Counted from the stretch's first letter, positions 1 through 12,564 are shown. The stretch: 64,000 nucleotides of DNA from Enoplosus armatus (GCF_043641665.1 NC_092182.1:26979320-27043319), one strand, 5' to 3'. Translations and numbers: made by a program. The notes: generated by a model not told the origin, from the letters alone.

Positions 1-479
1 GATTTCCTCTGATTGGATGGTCAGGGGGCAACGTGCTGAGTGGCTGCTCAGCTCAGGAGTCAAAACAGGGTCAGAATTCGTGCTCGTCAGTTGTAGCTTG
101 TAGCTTCAGCGTCGCGTACACAGATACACATTTACAAAATATTTCTCTCTGTGCACTAAATATTTCTACTGCTGAAAAACTTTATTACACATTCACAAAC
201 TTTAATTTGTGAGAAATGTATCTTTCGCAAATTCACACATTCAGATACGTGCATGCAATTATTTGGATTAATACAACTGAAGGCTGTGAAATTGTTTGTG
301 AATAAGCTCAGAATATTAATGACCCTGATTTGCTTCCACACTCTCCCAGCCGTCAGGTGAAAGAGCTCCTTTCTTCGGGCATCTCTCGTGCAGCTGCTGC
401 CTCCAGTAAACACCTCAGGGTGCGAGGAGCTCTTGTGGCTCCAGCACCTCCAAACAAAGACAGCGGTTATGTGTTGGCC

Positions 480-610
480 TGGCTTTTATGTAACCTGGCA
501 GCAGGTTAGAGAGTCTGCCCCGTAATCAAAACATCACAGGTCCAATCCCCTCAGCAGCGACTGTGCGCTGACTGTACCGCTTTATACCACGACTTGTGTT
601 AAAGGTGCTG
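480..610 (+). mobile_element. tRNA-derived SINE remnant
   Basis: The stretch has a tRNA-like 5' half (GGCAGCAGGTTAGAGAGTC, A-box-like) and a B-box-like GGTCCAATCCC at about 540, followed by a CTGTACCGCTTTATACC-type tail seen in fish tRNA-derived SINEs. Mismatches in both boxes and the lack of a complete cloverleaf make it a decayed SINE rather than a tRNA gene. Confidence 0.45.
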
Positions 611-769
611 TATGTGGTATTCTAATTACTCATTACCACCTTTATTTTGACACGTTATCATTATTAAAACAAACAAGGCTTTAAGTTGCTGAAAGACATG
701 AAACCTGCACAACACTGCAACACAATCTATTATTTTACTTTACTACTGCAAAAAGTCACTTCTGGTGGT

Positions 770-1015
770 TTTGTGTCTCTTTGAAGACATTCTTTTATCT
801 TCATGGTCATCTTTATGGTCATTTTGCATCTCTTCGTAGTTGTTTTATGTCTCTTTGTAGTAACTCTAAATCTCTTTTGCAGTTTTGTGTCTCTCTGTGG
901 TCATTTTGTCTTTCGCTGTACTCATTTTATGTCTCTTTGTATCAGTTTTGTGTCTCTTTGAAGACATTTTATTTTTATCTCTGTTGTGGTTTTACGCCTC
1001 TTGTAGTGACATTCT
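770..1015 (+). repeat. Diverged 21-bp tandem repeat (TGTCTCTTTGTAGTCATTTT type)
   Basis: About ten degenerate copies of a unit near 21 bp, based on TGTCTCTTTGTAGTCATTTT, lie in a row. This is a minisatellite pattern common in fish. It keeps two overlapping plus-strand frames open, which should not be read as genes. Confidence 0.7.
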
Positions 1016-1525
1016 GCAGGTGAACCAGAACTCTCAGGTGCTGCTGGTGGTTAGAAAACTGCACCTTACAGTAACTTCGGTATTTAGTTCACACTGGAGA
1101 TGAAGAGAGGCTTTCTGCCACACTGACACTCCTCTGCACAGATACTAAACTAAATACTACAGCACACTGTAGGAAATATTAAAAACACTAAAGGAAACCT
1201 TCAAAGAAAGCCTGAGCAGGTTGTATTTTTTCCACTGTTCTGCTGTCTCCCCTTTCCTATGGCCACTCGAGGGCTTAGTCACGTATATGTAAACACACTG
1301 ATGCAGTTCTTCATGCGAGAACAGTCTCTGATGGATGGATGGAAATAAACTGAATGTGTTTTAAGTTGGTCAAGTTGGGAACCACTGCTGTAGGCTATCA
1401 AATCACACTTATTATTATTATTTATTTTTCAGGGGTCATAGTTCGTCTGACTGACTGGTTAATGTCATTGTTGTTTTTATTGATGTATTTGTCATTTCTG
1501 TACGTCCTGCTGTGAGTTACTCTAG

Positions 1526-1678
1526 TGGTCTTGGCTCCTCTGTTGCCATGGCGAGGGCAAAGGGAGGCTGGCGATGATTGATGACCAGGAAGTAGATCTG
1601 ACTGCATTCATACAGCAGGTGCAAGGCATCATGGAAGTCCCCAGGGACCCAAACCTGAACATCTGTCTGCAAGAATGG
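1526..1678 (+). CDS. Doubtful coding exon
   Basis: An open stretch, bounded by a possible acceptor (TTACTCTAG, ending 1525) and a possible donor (AATG|GTATGT, from 1679), encodes among others EVDLTAFIQQVQGIMEVP and ends near NLNICLQEW. The composition looks protein-like rather than repeat-derived, and an in-frame ATG is at 1574. The family is not recognised and no companion exon was found. A (TG)n array starts 12 bp after the donor. It could be a terminal exon of a gene mostly outside the window, a pseudo-exon, or chance. Confidence 0.25.
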
Positions 1679-1686
1679 TATGTGCG

Positions 1687-1689
<3 letters not shown>

Positions 1690-1736
<47 letters not shown>
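1690..1736 (+). repeat. (TG)n microsatellite
   Basis: Nearly pure TG dinucleotides directly after the doubtful exon; frames through it give artificial Cys-Val or Thr-His runs. Confidence 0.95.
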
Positions 1737-1737
<1 letters not shown>

Positions 1738-1739
1738 AC

Positions 1740-4700
1740 GTGCATGTGTTTGGCAGGGTGGCCCGTGATGATGGTGTGTGTGTTTGGCAGGGTGGCTTAG
1801 CAACAATCAGGTAAAATGCCCCATTATGAGCATTCCTTAGTTCTTAGATCTTAGAAGTTGTTTATCCAGTCACAGACATTATTACACTGATCCCGCGTGG
1901 ATAAATTTAGCATAAGACTCAACAACCATTTAGACTCATTGTTATTGGAAAGTCTGTAGTGTGATTCCAAATTGATACATCCACTGTGGAAAACAAATTG
2001 CTGGCATTAAAGCAAAGCACATTGTGGCGTACAGTCACTGCAGCGAGATCTCCTAAAAGCTGCTTTTCAGTGGATAAAATTGCCTTTACGTGCTTAATTA
2101 CTTTCAGGGTCATGTGTGCTGGAACCTATCAGAGCTTTGATTAGACGGAAGATGAACCAGGCTGGACAGGTTGCAGGTCCATCAAAGGATTACAAAGATG
2201 AATCTGTGCTGCAGAGGCTCCAGCCCACCTGAAACACACATAAACAATCTCAAATTGGTGCAACTGTGCTAACCGTCGTGCCTTACTGTGGGAAAACAAG
2301 ATCCTGGAAAGAGCTCAAACCCTGGACTGAGCCTTTCCCCAGCACATGGCCAACTGGCAACACCAAGAATTCAGTGTTGCCCTGCAGTACTGCAATACTA
2401 AGAGTGGGAGACTACATGAGGTTGGGGAATAGCCGAAAGCTGGAGTTCATCAACTATTGCACTTGATGTCACTGTGAGAACATTTGTGGTTCTTTAAAAG
2501 AGGCAGCAACATCCACAGAGACGGGTCAACGTGGCTGTATTTGATACCCAGACCACTTTCTTTCTGTTAGATCGCTTTCACGCCTGCAATTCGGTTCAAG
2601 CGGCGCTTCGAGCTAAATGCTAAAATAAGCATGCTAACATGCTCACAAAAGATTTCTTTTTTTGGGGGGGGGGGGCAGCTACTGTTGCCAACAAGCTCAA
2701 CACACCTCTGTTTGACCTTCCTACCAATCCTGTGCTCCTGCTCCTGTAGTGACGAGCACATGTGTTACCTTGTATAAGCTACACATGGCTTTCCGAACAG
2801 ATAGATTTAATTATAGTTTAGCCTTTGAAGTCAATGTAAAATCACATACGTACCCTCACAATCCTGTAGTTGGTCTGATTTGCTTTCACACGACACACGA
2901 AAACCTTTCTGAAATTCAGTGTAGGAAGCTTAGTAAAAACAGAGGTAGGAGTGTTTTTAGTGGCTTTCTCTGAGATGCAGAAAGTCTCCTGTCACATGAC
3001 GTCTGATCATACTGTCCTTCAAGGATTCAAACGGGTCACAGTCTCATCTTTGACTTTTCGAGAAGACAAAGACACAAACACGTAACGGTTCATATGCGAA
3101 CACATCTGCAGTCTGTTAGATGCAAACAAACATGCTGTACCAGAAATCAGTTTAAAAAAGCCTCTTTTGTTTGCAGAACATGGCGAGGCGAGTGAGGCAT
3201 TCGAGGAAAACTCTGCTGAAGGAAATTGCCTTGGAGAAAACCGATATTTTCTTATTTGGCAGCGGCTGTGTTTGCCCAGCACCTTGCAGAGAGAGGAACA
3301 CTGTTTTCTTAATGACGAGCAACGGGTGAAAATGTCAGCGGGATCGAGATCGCCAGGAGGCCCCTCCACTCCCTCCAGAGGCAGTAGTAGGAGAAGAAAG
3401 ACAAAGGGAGAAAAGAATGTAGAGGAGAAGGAGAAGAGAGATTGAAAAGCCAGAGGAGAAACAAGAGAGCTGGAAAGTGAAAAAGAAAATTCCCAGAGAG
3501 CTGATTTCAGCTGGTAACCTGACGAGAACGGAAAGAGAAACAGAGAGAGCAGATGAAGAGATGAATCCATCCATCCAATTCTTCATTTGGTCTAAGTTGC
3601 ATGTTGAAACTCATGGTCATGTTGTTGCAGCTCCTCCTCGTCTGAGAGCTCCCCGAGCTAATCGGGGTCACTCGTGTCCCTTCCTCTCGTCATAGCTCCT
3701 CCCATCAGGTGATGCGAGGAAGAGACAGAAGGACGAAGGCATTTTATGCCCCAAACAGGACATCGTCACTCACTCCAGCGTCCGTTTGAGGAGACGACAG
3801 CTACTCATGACGCGCAGCATCTCAACTGTCAGAAACACAAAAACACCTGACCTCCACACCCCATCTTCAGCTACATCTCAGTACCGCCTCCTGGCCCATT
3901 CACGGTGTTTTCTGCAGGTTTTCGTGCCCCCGTGAGGCTCTGTTGCTTGTAGGATTTGACTCTTTTGGCACTCTTGTTCCGATACCTGCAGTACATGTGG
4001 CCATCTCACCATAGCTGCAAGACAGTCCAAGCCGTGACAGGACAGCTCGATGCAGGATCCACCTCATGTTTGTTATGCAAACTGTTTTCAGTTGCTGTTA
4101 CTTGAAATGTAGCCGTTTATCTGAGCTACGGGACCGTCATCTTGTCCAAACTGCGCTAACTTTAGCTTCTTCATTGCAAAGTGAAGTTGGAGTCTCACAC
4201 TGTGACGGTTGAGGAAAACTGTCCCCTTTTTTCATCCTACTTGAGTTTGCTGGCCTGTGTGTTTCGCCTGCTGGCAAATTATTTTGATTGTGGCATTTTA
4301 GTCTGACAACAATACAACGTTATACAGCACAGAGAAAAAAGGTTGTTGATGCTGAAGGACAAAGGAGACTTTGTTGGGCTCTGAGAACTGGAAAGCACTC
4401 TGGACTAACATGGAACAACTTTTGGAAAAAAACCTAAATGTTCTAATCAGTTCACTATTCAGCATCTCTAAATATCAAAAATCCAGGTTGTAAAAGTGAG
4501 CGAGAGCAGGTGCAACATTATATGCACCCCACATATTTAAGTTTGAAATTGAACTCATTACTTTCCTTTAAAGCTGACCATGATGTTGGAGGTCTGGATC
4601 CAACAATACAGCACTATGTTACAGAAGTGGGGGTAGCATTGTTGACCGGACGGGATAAAGCAGACTTTGTTGAGGCAAAGCTCTGAGGAACAGCAGCCAA

Positions 4701-4985
4701 GTTCAGATGAACAGATAAAAACACACTTAGCCTGCACTTAAACAGTTACCCTCCGATGGGTGGGCTGAGGGCCACTGTGCCGAGGCCCCCCCTTCATAAT
4801 AACAGCCATTCCACTTTGCTGTTTGAGCTGCAGGTTCGCTTAACAAAGTCAAGGGTTCATGGCAGGTTCTCCAGGGGTCCAAATGCAGCCAGAGAATGAC
4901 TGAAGGCTTGCAACAGGTTTAGGCAGGTAGTGTCAATAGACCACGCCTCCAAGAATCTGGTAGCTAATTATTATCATTAGAAACA
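1740..4985. other. Intergenic stretch, no convincing gene
   Basis: Only short frames are present. A fragment of repeat B (GCATGCTAACATGCTCACA) lies at about 2628-2646, a G run at about 2666-2675, and a purine-rich segment at 3380-3560. A frame at 3167-3445 (92 codons, Ser/Arg/Lys-rich end) has no recognised domain. I see nothing else I can name. Confidence 0.6.
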
Positions 4986-4989
4986 CTCT

Positions 4990-5290
4990 GCGATGTCCAA
5001 AAGAAATGCACGAGTGTTTGGGGGTCATCAAAATATGGCATGTACCAAGTTTGGTGAAGAGTGGATGAAATGTGTCAAACAGGAAGTGAATGCACTTTGT
5101 CTTGATTCAAGGAATCTACAAGAAAGAGTTTTTCTTCTGCACCTTTTGGTTCATGAGCTTTAAAATAAATACTTCCTAACTTGACACATGGTGGCGCTAT
5201 TGGTCCCATTTTCCATTAAACTGAGGGCAGCATGATGGGGACCCAGTGTACCAAGTTTAATGTCTTTTAGAGTTTTTGAGATATATGATG
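4990..5290. repeat. Teleost dispersed repeat fragment (ACCAAGTTTGGTGAA / GGTGGCGCTA type)
   Basis: Phrases such as TGTACCAAGTTTGGTGAAG and CATGGTGGCGCTATTGG recur across fish genomes in a short dispersed family. Identification is by recognition only; ends are approximate. Confidence 0.4.
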
Positions 5291-5395
5291 AGAAAGGCCG
5301 AGGTGTCCACGTTTTCTACAATATACAATGGAAAGGGCCTGGTGGAAAACAAGTGAAACAAGTGAAAAACATTTAATGATAGTGAGTGTGGGTAT

Positions 5396-5396
<1 letters not shown>

Positions 5397-5448
<52 letters not shown>

Positions 5449-5561
5449 CTTTACATCTGCAAGGGATCTTTTTGTCAAAGCTGTGACTGAACTCAAAAGT
5501 GAGTATATGAGTTTGTTTGGATGTATACAGTATGTGCACACATTCCTATTATTTTTCAATG

Positions 5562-5600
<39 letters not shown>

Positions 5601-5721
5601 GTGTGTGTGTGCACCAGTGTGTGAAGGCCAACTATAACAAGCGGAGCAGTGAATGTTGTTAGAAAATGGAAATGCAGCCTTGGGAGTGACTTGGTTTCTT
5701 TGCTAAAAATCATTACAGCAG

Positions 5722-5755
<34 letters not shown>
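5397..5755. repeat. Cluster of (CA)n and (TG)n microsatellites
   Basis: (CA)n at 5397-5447, (TG)n at 5563-5611 and (TG)n at 5723-5755. The first two are in inverted orientation about 115 bp apart and could pair as a hairpin. Confidence 0.95.
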
Positions 5756-5758
<3 letters not shown>

Positions 5759-5769
5759 CCTGTGTGTCT

Positions 5770-7440
5770 GTGTAGTTGGACGTGTTTACTCGTGTAATTT
5801 CTCCCCTTCCCTCTCTCTGTTTTTCGAAACATTTGAGGCCATAAATCACGTAATCTCGCAGTAAATAACAGACCAGTTTGTCTCGGTTCACTTGAGACAA
5901 GTCGGTGGATTTATACTCACACAAAGTCATTCATAACTATCAGGAAAAGGATTTTTTTCTCTTCTTGGGTTTTAAAAAAGCTTTTCCCACAATCCACCAT
6001 CTTTCCTGGTGTTTCCTTAAGCCAGGGTTCATTCAGTTTAACCATCATTCACTCAAATCTGAGTTATTGTAGCTCGATTGGTTCTGCTCTACGGTACATA
6101 CAGTCCCACTTACAGATGGAGTCTGTTTGGACGTTGATGTAGCCACTGCAGGCCTTCGGTTGTTTCCTTTACTGCCTGCTCGTGTTGAACTTTTAGCCTT
6201 TAGCTCCTTCCTGACATTCTGGGGTTTTTTAAAAGCCATTGTAGTGCCAGAAAAAGATCTGCTACCACTGTACAAAACGGTGAAAAGTCCAGGACGTTCA
6301 TCAATATTTCGTTGACTGAGTTGAACTGTGAGGCTCGGGGGCACGCAGTCACATTTTATGCAGGAAGTGACATAATTGTGTACATGGACTTTGGGCAGTT
6401 ATTCAGCCGGTGACGGGAGGGCATTGTTGAAAATGGCATAACTCTGTATTTACCCATTGGGCTTAGGTTTCACGCAAGGGCCACATGTAATAAAATTTAA
6501 CAAAACATACCTGTATTCTGTTTAAGTCCCAATATGAGCGGCACCGGAGTTCATTTGACAGTTGATACTGCTGCAAACGCTCCCAGAGGAAGTGATTTTG
6601 TTTCTTTTTGTTGCTTTCTCTCCACGCTGAAATGCAGGAAGTTATCGTGTTGGTGCCACAGCGGTCTCATGTTTAATATAGTTCCCTGTGCCGGCACTAA
6701 GGGTGATCCCCAGTGACATATTATAGAGGTGAAAGGAGAATTTAGTGCCATTAAAATGATTTGAATGAAATATCTGCTGCCAATCCTTCATTGTAAAACA
6801 AATCCATCCAGAAAATGTTTATGATGTTCTACGTCCTGGAGAGAACAGTATATGTTGTGTGCTGCAGATATCTTACTTTATGTACGACTCTTCCATCATT
6901 GGTAAGAAGAGGAAGGTGTTCGCCTCATCGTCCACAGGAAGAGACGGGTCAAACAGCAGGAGGGTCGGCTCTGTCCAGAGTCATGGAGCTCTAGGGGAGT
7001 TTCGTGGACCAAAAACAACCATGCTTTAAACAAAAGGGGGCTGCGTCGGTGCAGGTGTGTTGCTTCAGGTACTGAGACAATTAAAAAGTCCAGTTGGAAT
7101 AACAGATTCATGAGTTTGAAGGTTTATCAGATTCCCAAACACTGCAAACATTGTGAGGAAGGATTTTACTGCTTTGGAAAAGTATTACAGCAGCAATCCT
7201 TTTATCTTTCATCTCCAGGTAGTCTGTCAGGTCAGTTCTCTTCATAAAGCCTAGAATCACAAAGAGGATTACGAGATATATGTATATATATATGTATATA
7301 TATATGTCTGTTATATATTATAGCCTCTATAATCGATATATTCTTAAAATAACAATGCATGAAATGACAGTGTGAGGGACTCTCTGGTAGTGATGAACCT
7401 ACAGAGACTCACCAGCTGAGTCTGCAGCTCCTCTCGGCTT
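5770..7440. other. Intergenic stretch, no gene
   Basis: No coding frame above 100 codons and no recognised family. A TA-rich alternating tract lies at 7273-7325. Confidence 0.6.
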
Positions 7441-7454
7441 CATGGAGCTTCATA

Positions 7455-8090
7455 GTGACTCTCAGCTCCTGGTCTATCTGTCCTGGTTCACTCTCAGCTC
7501 CTGGTCTATCTGTCCTGGTCTATCTGTCCTGGTTCACTCTCAGCTCCTGGTCTATCTGTCCTGGTCTATCTGTCCTGGTTCGCTCTCGGCCCCTGGTCTA
7601 TCTGTCCTGGTTCGCTCTCGGCTCCTGGTCTATCTGTCCTGGTTCACTCTCGGCTCCTGGTCTATCTGTCCTGGTCTATCTGTCCTGGTTCACTCTCAGC
7701 TCCTGGTCTATCTGTCCTGGTCTATCTGTCCTGGTTCGCTCTCGGCCCCTGGTCTATCTGTCCTGGTTCGCTCTCGGCTCCTGGTCTTTCTGTCCTGGTT
7801 CGCTCTCGGCTCCTGGTCTATCTGTCCTGGTTCACTCTCAGCTCCTGGTCTATCTGTCCTGGTTCGCTCTCGGCTCCTGGTCTATCTGTCCTGGTTCGCT
7901 CTCGGCTCCTGGTCTATCTGTCCTGGTTCACTCTCAGCTCCTGGTCTATCTGTCCTGGTCTATCTGTCCTGGTTCACTCTCAGCTCCTGGTCTATCTGTC
8001 CTGGTATATCTGTCCTGGTTCGCTCTCGGCTCCTGGTCTATCTGTCCTGGTTCACTCTCAGGTCCTGGTCTATCTGTCCTGGTTCACAGA
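7455..8090 (+). repeat. 32-bp minisatellite with 14-bp half-units, about 20 copies
   Basis: The unit alternates GGTCTATCTGTCCT (14 bp) with GGTTCACTCTCAGCTCCT (18 bp); the 14-bp part is sometimes doubled alone, and CTCA/CTCG variants mark sub-blocks. Because 32 is not a multiple of three and the unit has no stops, two plus-strand frames stay open for 221 and 257 codons with the same rotating peptide; these are not genes. Flanking sequence (7380-7450 and 8090-8215) reads like parts of one dispersed teleost repeat, so the array probably expanded inside a transposable element. Confidence 0.9.
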
Positions 8091-8215
8091 CAGCAGACAG
8101 ACTCAGAGACGAGCTGCTGAACATAGTGCAGCATTTAGCAGCTAAAGAGCCAGATGTTTCCGTCAGGAGGTGGAGGAGACCAGAAACAGAGCTAGCAGAG
8201 AGGATACTGGACTGA
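8090..8215 (+). repeat. Dispersed repeat flank of the minisatellite
   Basis: TTTAGCAGCTAAAGAGCCAG and the following CGTCAGGAGGTGGAGGAGAC resemble a recurring teleost repeat sequence. It continues the open frame from the minisatellite but has no known domain. Confidence 0.4.
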
Positions 8216-9594
8216 CTCAAACAGGACTCCACATGAAGGATCATACAAACCTTTAAAAGGCGGTTCTAAAAGCTTTTTAGGAGCTGGAGTTGTTCACATT
8301 GAGAGTATTGCATGTTTGTATTGCATTTATTGATGCTGCAGCTTATAAACAGTGTCGGCCTGCGACATCTTCAGCCTAATTGATTCAACTCAGGAATCTA
8401 CTGACACACCTGGTATTGATAAGTAGTTTCCTGCCACGTCTACCTGCTCCTCTCTTATGTACTTATTGCAGTAAATCTACAGTTCATCATCAGTTGTATT
8501 ACTTCCTGTTTCAGTTTCTTGTTTTTCCTCCCCGTCATGGGTCCTTCACTCTTTATCTTCTTTAATTAATTTCTCTCACGATGAAGCCGCACACAGCAGT
8601 TAATTAATGACATTCGGAGACTCCCCGTGATGCTTTTAAATGACTTCATATGTACTCTGTACGTATGTGTTTGTAGCTTCAGTCGACTTTCCAGAAGCTT
8701 AGACAAATCTTTTCATGTTGACACACAGGCGCTTTTGGTTGGGTGGTTTTGGGGAGCTTAAGGGTTATACAAAAATGGAGCAATGAGTAAAGAAGATGCA
8801 TACAATATGGTTGAAAAAAAAAAGCTGGAAAACATTATTATGAAATTATATTATCAGGAAATGGTCACATTTCAGCAGAGAGAGACAAAAGAGCTGCGGT
8901 TCAGTTACACAAACCAGAGATGGAATCCTTTAATGAGGTTAAAGGTCAGCTAACGAAGAGAGCATGTGGGAAGATGTAACCAGAACACTGTGTCTCATTT
9001 CTTAATCAGTGTTTTATGTTACGCAACGCGAAGAGAACAAGAGTCTAGAAATAAAAAGTGCCATCCAGAGGCTTCTTTGAATGTCTCTGAGTGTTTATGT
9101 CCAATCAAATGTCTCTACTTATGAGACCTAAATGTGCCTCATGCTCATACGAACAGATTCTTTCTTTGGTGTTATGTACTTAATGTTTTCTCTTAGGTAC
9201 AAATTCACAAGTAGACCTGTGGTACAAGTTGAACAGTGCAAATACTCCGCCTTTCTCTGACTTAAGAGGAAAGATCTGTTTTAAGACTCATGATAATAAT
9301 AATCTAATAATCATTTGTGTCTGATATCCACAAAAAGTTACATTATCTCATCAAAAACCCGTTAAATTAAATCTACTCTGTATCCCGCATTAAAAAAAAC
9401 AATGAATATAAAAATATTGTTCATTTCAAAACTTTAACTGCGGGACTCAAGATGTCTCCTACTTCACATCACACTTGTGGAAGTTGCTTGTTGGACCGCG
9501 ACCATCTCAGACGTGCACATCTTTAACTGAGATTTAAGGTGAGCGCAGAGAAACGCTTCTAATTAGCTTCTAGTGTCAAACTCAGTACATAACT
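8216..9594. other. Intergenic stretch, nothing recognised
   Basis: AT-rich sequence without long frames, tandem arrays or recognised repeats. Confidence 0.6.
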
Positions 9595-9790
9595 GCAGCA
9601 CGGTGATGCAGGAGATGTAGTGGCACTATTAGATCTCAGTGCTGCTCTTGGTACCGTGGACCGCAGTGTGCTGGTTGAGAGGCTCATGCAGAGTTGGAGG
9701 GGTTCTCCTTGTACTCCTTCTCCTTTGCTGATGTCTTGAAGCTCCGTGGTGTGAAATTCTTTTTACTCTCAGGTAGCCTTATATAGCAAT
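9595..9790 (+). pseudogene. Small LINE reverse transcriptase remnant
   Basis: The plus strand encodes GDVVALLDLSAALGTVDRSV followed by LVERLMQSW, matching motif A of L2-type RTs (LLDLSAAFDTVDH), with the downstream part (about 9725-9775) readable in a shifted frame as a FADVLKLRGVKFFLLSG-like stretch. Only about 200 bp survive. It is an old fragment with no functional potential. Confidence 0.6.
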
Positions 9791-10364
9791 TAGCGTGATG
9801 AATTGCTTATGCTATGCACATGCAGCTGCACACTCTGGTGGTATTCATCTGCTTGAAACAAGTGACATTCAACAAGTTTGTGCAGTTATTTATGATAAAA
9901 ATATGAAAATGTTCTTTCACGAGCCCAATGTCCTCACAAGGATAGAAACATAAGGACAGGTCTTCTGCATTTGTGTTTAGATTTATTAGGATGAGTTTTA
10001 CTGCAGTTATGCAAGTATTTGATTGAAGTGTGCGAGTGTATAAAGAGGTGTGCTCGCAGGGCAGAGGTCTAACCCTGACCTGTATATAGAAACCTCACGT
10101 CAGAGCTGCTTAAACAAGGAAAAAGTCTGAAATACATTGTGGTGACGTGCAGGACTGTGACACCGCGGCCCACTCTCCAGATGGCTGGAGAGGCCTGAAT
10201 ATACAGTAGAAGTGAAAATTATAGGTGTGATTGTCCACCTTTAAAAGAGACCATGATTATGAGACTCCCGCTGACTCGGCAGGTTATGGTGCGTGACGTG
10301 CACGTCAGTCGTCTGTGTGTCACGTTGTTCTGTCAACATGCTCGTCTATTTAAAGGTTAGTCGT

Positions 10365-10460
10365 TCTACATTTTGGGAAATACACCCATTCTGAGCGTTT
10401 GATGAGTACAGCCAGCAGACGTTTAGCTTAGCTTAGCATAAAGACTGGAAACTAGTTAAC
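10365..10460 (+). repeat. Repeat A fragment (TTTGGGAAATACRC ... GCTTAGCATAAAGACTGGAAAC)
   Basis: Contains TTTTGGGAAATACACCCATT and TTAGCTTAGCATAAAGACTGG, hallmarks of a short dispersed teleost element also present at 18.23, 27.33 and 57.40 kb in this window. Confidence 0.65.
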
Positions 10461-10469
10461 ATTTGAATT

Positions 10470-10880
10470 CACATTCCATGAGGTTGACTTTTGTGGTTCA
10501 GAGAGGAATATCTCAGCAGCTGGTGGACGGTTTGTTATGAAATTGTAGCGACAAAATCAAGATCCTTAGAGGATGAAATCTAATGACTTTAGTGATCCTC
10601 TGACTTTTCATCTAGCGCCACCAGCAGGTCAAAGTTTTCACTGATCCTGTGAAATGTTTCTACTTCCCATCTGCCTCAGCTGTACTTTTACTGCTAATTA
10701 GCAAATGTTAGCATGCTAACATGCTAAACTAAGATGGTGAATATGGTAAACATTATACCTGTTAAACATCAACATGTTAGCATTGTCATTGTGAGCATGT
10801 TAGCACGCTGACATTAGCATTTAGCTCAAGTGCAGCCGCACAGAGCTGCTAGCATGGTCTTGTTTGTTATGTAATATCAA
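10470..10880 (+). repeat. Repeat B copy (GTTAGCATGCTAACATGCTAA family)
   Basis: Long copy running from the GAGGTTGACTTTTGTGGTT part through CATCTAGCGCCACCAGCAGG, the palindromic TTAGCATGCTAACATGCTAA core, to CACAGAGCTGCTAGCATGG. The same order is found near 14.75, 36.0 and 45.73 kb, showing a dispersed family rather than a local duplication. Confidence 0.75.
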
Positions 10881-11744
10881 ACAGTGATGCTATTTTCATT
10901 TGAGCAATTATGCATGTATAATAAGAGATCTGTTGAACTTCAAATACACACACACACACACGCTGAACACACATGCATATGAACTGGTAAAACAAATGGG
11001 GTAGTTTTTAAAAAACATATAAATACCTCCACACACAGACACACTTAAAGTATGACAGAGATGTGAGTTTACATGTAACACACACACCTCTCTCCTCCCG
11101 TTGTCAGTGAAAACCGGTTTCTCATAATATTTGTAGGCCACCCTGCGGCGATATTTATTTTGCCGTATGTGGTTTTATTGCGTTTATTGTAGCGCGCCAG
11201 CTCCACATGGTTTAACGTTGGAGTAACGGTGTTTATGAAGGCTTAGAGTGGGAGAGAGGCGTTCCGTTTGGTCCAAAGCTGGCTCTGTGTGGGTGTGTTC
11301 AGTCTGTGTTTGTATATCTAATTGTGCGTTGTGCTGGTGAGAAGGTCCAACAGCGAGGGTGTCCAAGTTGGCTGCTGTACAGCGCTGCATTCATGGGATA
11401 TTTGACAGAAAGAGACTCACAGGCATCCTGAAGTTTAACAACTACATGTAAACAAACAGATGAAGCCGAAGATGTATAGATGTATGTTGTCTTAATGCTG
11501 GATGTCATTAAACTAAACTGTCCCACGTTTAGAAGGTTAAAGCTTACCACTGTACAACTACTTGGGAAAAACTTACTTTATTCTTTAAGAGAAGAAAGAC
11601 TACAAAAAAAAGGGGGGGGATAGCAAACTAAACTATTATCATGTTTGAAATATTGGTTGAAAGGACAAATATTTGAACCGCTAGCTTTAGCATTAGCTCA
11701 GTGAGGCTTCAGCAGTGGAGAGTACAGCAGACATGACTGAGGAC

Positions 11745-11870
11745 AGAAGATGTTCTCAACGGTCTCACTTATAAACAGTTCCCAAAGCGCTTTACAGATC
11801 AGGCCTCCATCAGGAGCAACTCAGGGTTCAGTGTCTTGCTCAAGGACACTTGGACATGACCACCACAGAT
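11745..11870 (+). repeat. Teleost dispersed repeat fragment (CAAAGCGCTTTACA type)
   Basis: CCCAAAGCGCTTTACAGATC followed by CATCAGGAGCAACTCAGGGT and TTGCTCAAGGACACTTGGAC matches a very common fish repeat. Two TTAGGG units follow at 11882-11893. Confidence 0.55.
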
Positions 11871-12018
11871 AAAGACAGAAGGGTTAGGGTTAGTTTAGAG
11901 TAAAAGACACCAGACGGACCGTGTGACAGTGTGATGGGTAAAATGTAAGAGTCTCTCAAAATGTGGGCGCATCGCGTCCGGTGTAGACGACACCTGAGAG
12001 CGTGTTTCTTTGTGCATC

Positions 12019-12022
<4 letters not shown>

Positions 12023-12057
<35 letters not shown>

Positions 12058-12204
12058 TGTACTGTTTCTGCAGGTGCTGGCCATATTGAGAAAGAGAAGA
12101 CAAAGAAGGAAGGCGAGGCGACAGGTACTTGGCAGCTCACGAGCAGAGTAATGCTGCTTAAATAGCCCTTTCTCCCACACGCATGGACACACTTACAAGA
12201 GCCA

Positions 12205-12257
<53 letters not shown>

Positions 12258-12357
12258 CCATCTCACTCCACACAGATGGGAATCCCAGATTTATAGTATA
12301 GCAGAGTCTGAAACATCTCCACTAATGTGCCTTGCGGTGACAGAGTGAGCTCTGTAC

Positions 12358-12424
<67 letters not shown>

Positions 12425-12533
12425 CAGAAGATGTGCATATGCCCTCACATACCTGCACATGTAACACTCACACTTTCTGTCTCTTAAGCATGTGCTGTAC
12501 ACACATATTATTACACACACTTACTGTCTGACT

Positions 12534-12564
<31 letters not shown>

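Noticed and set aside
480..610. A functional tRNA gene
   Set aside because: Only degenerate A- and B-box similarity and no full cloverleaf; a SINE remnant fits better.
3019..3570. 183-codon minus-strand frame rich in Ser and Phe
   Set aside because: It is the antisense of a purine-rich tract; composition is low-complexity and no domain is visible.
7455..8090. Possible CRISPR-like array
   Set aside because: Units are contiguous with no unique spacers, and the host is a vertebrate.
7442..8215. A 257-codon open frame
   Set aside because: It is the 32-bp minisatellite read through; a second frame is open over the same DNA and the peptide merely rotates with the unit.
11882..11893. TTAGGG units suggesting an interstitial telomere (also at 55.62 kb)
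   Set aside because: Only two units at each place, inside or next to dispersed repeats; expected by chance.
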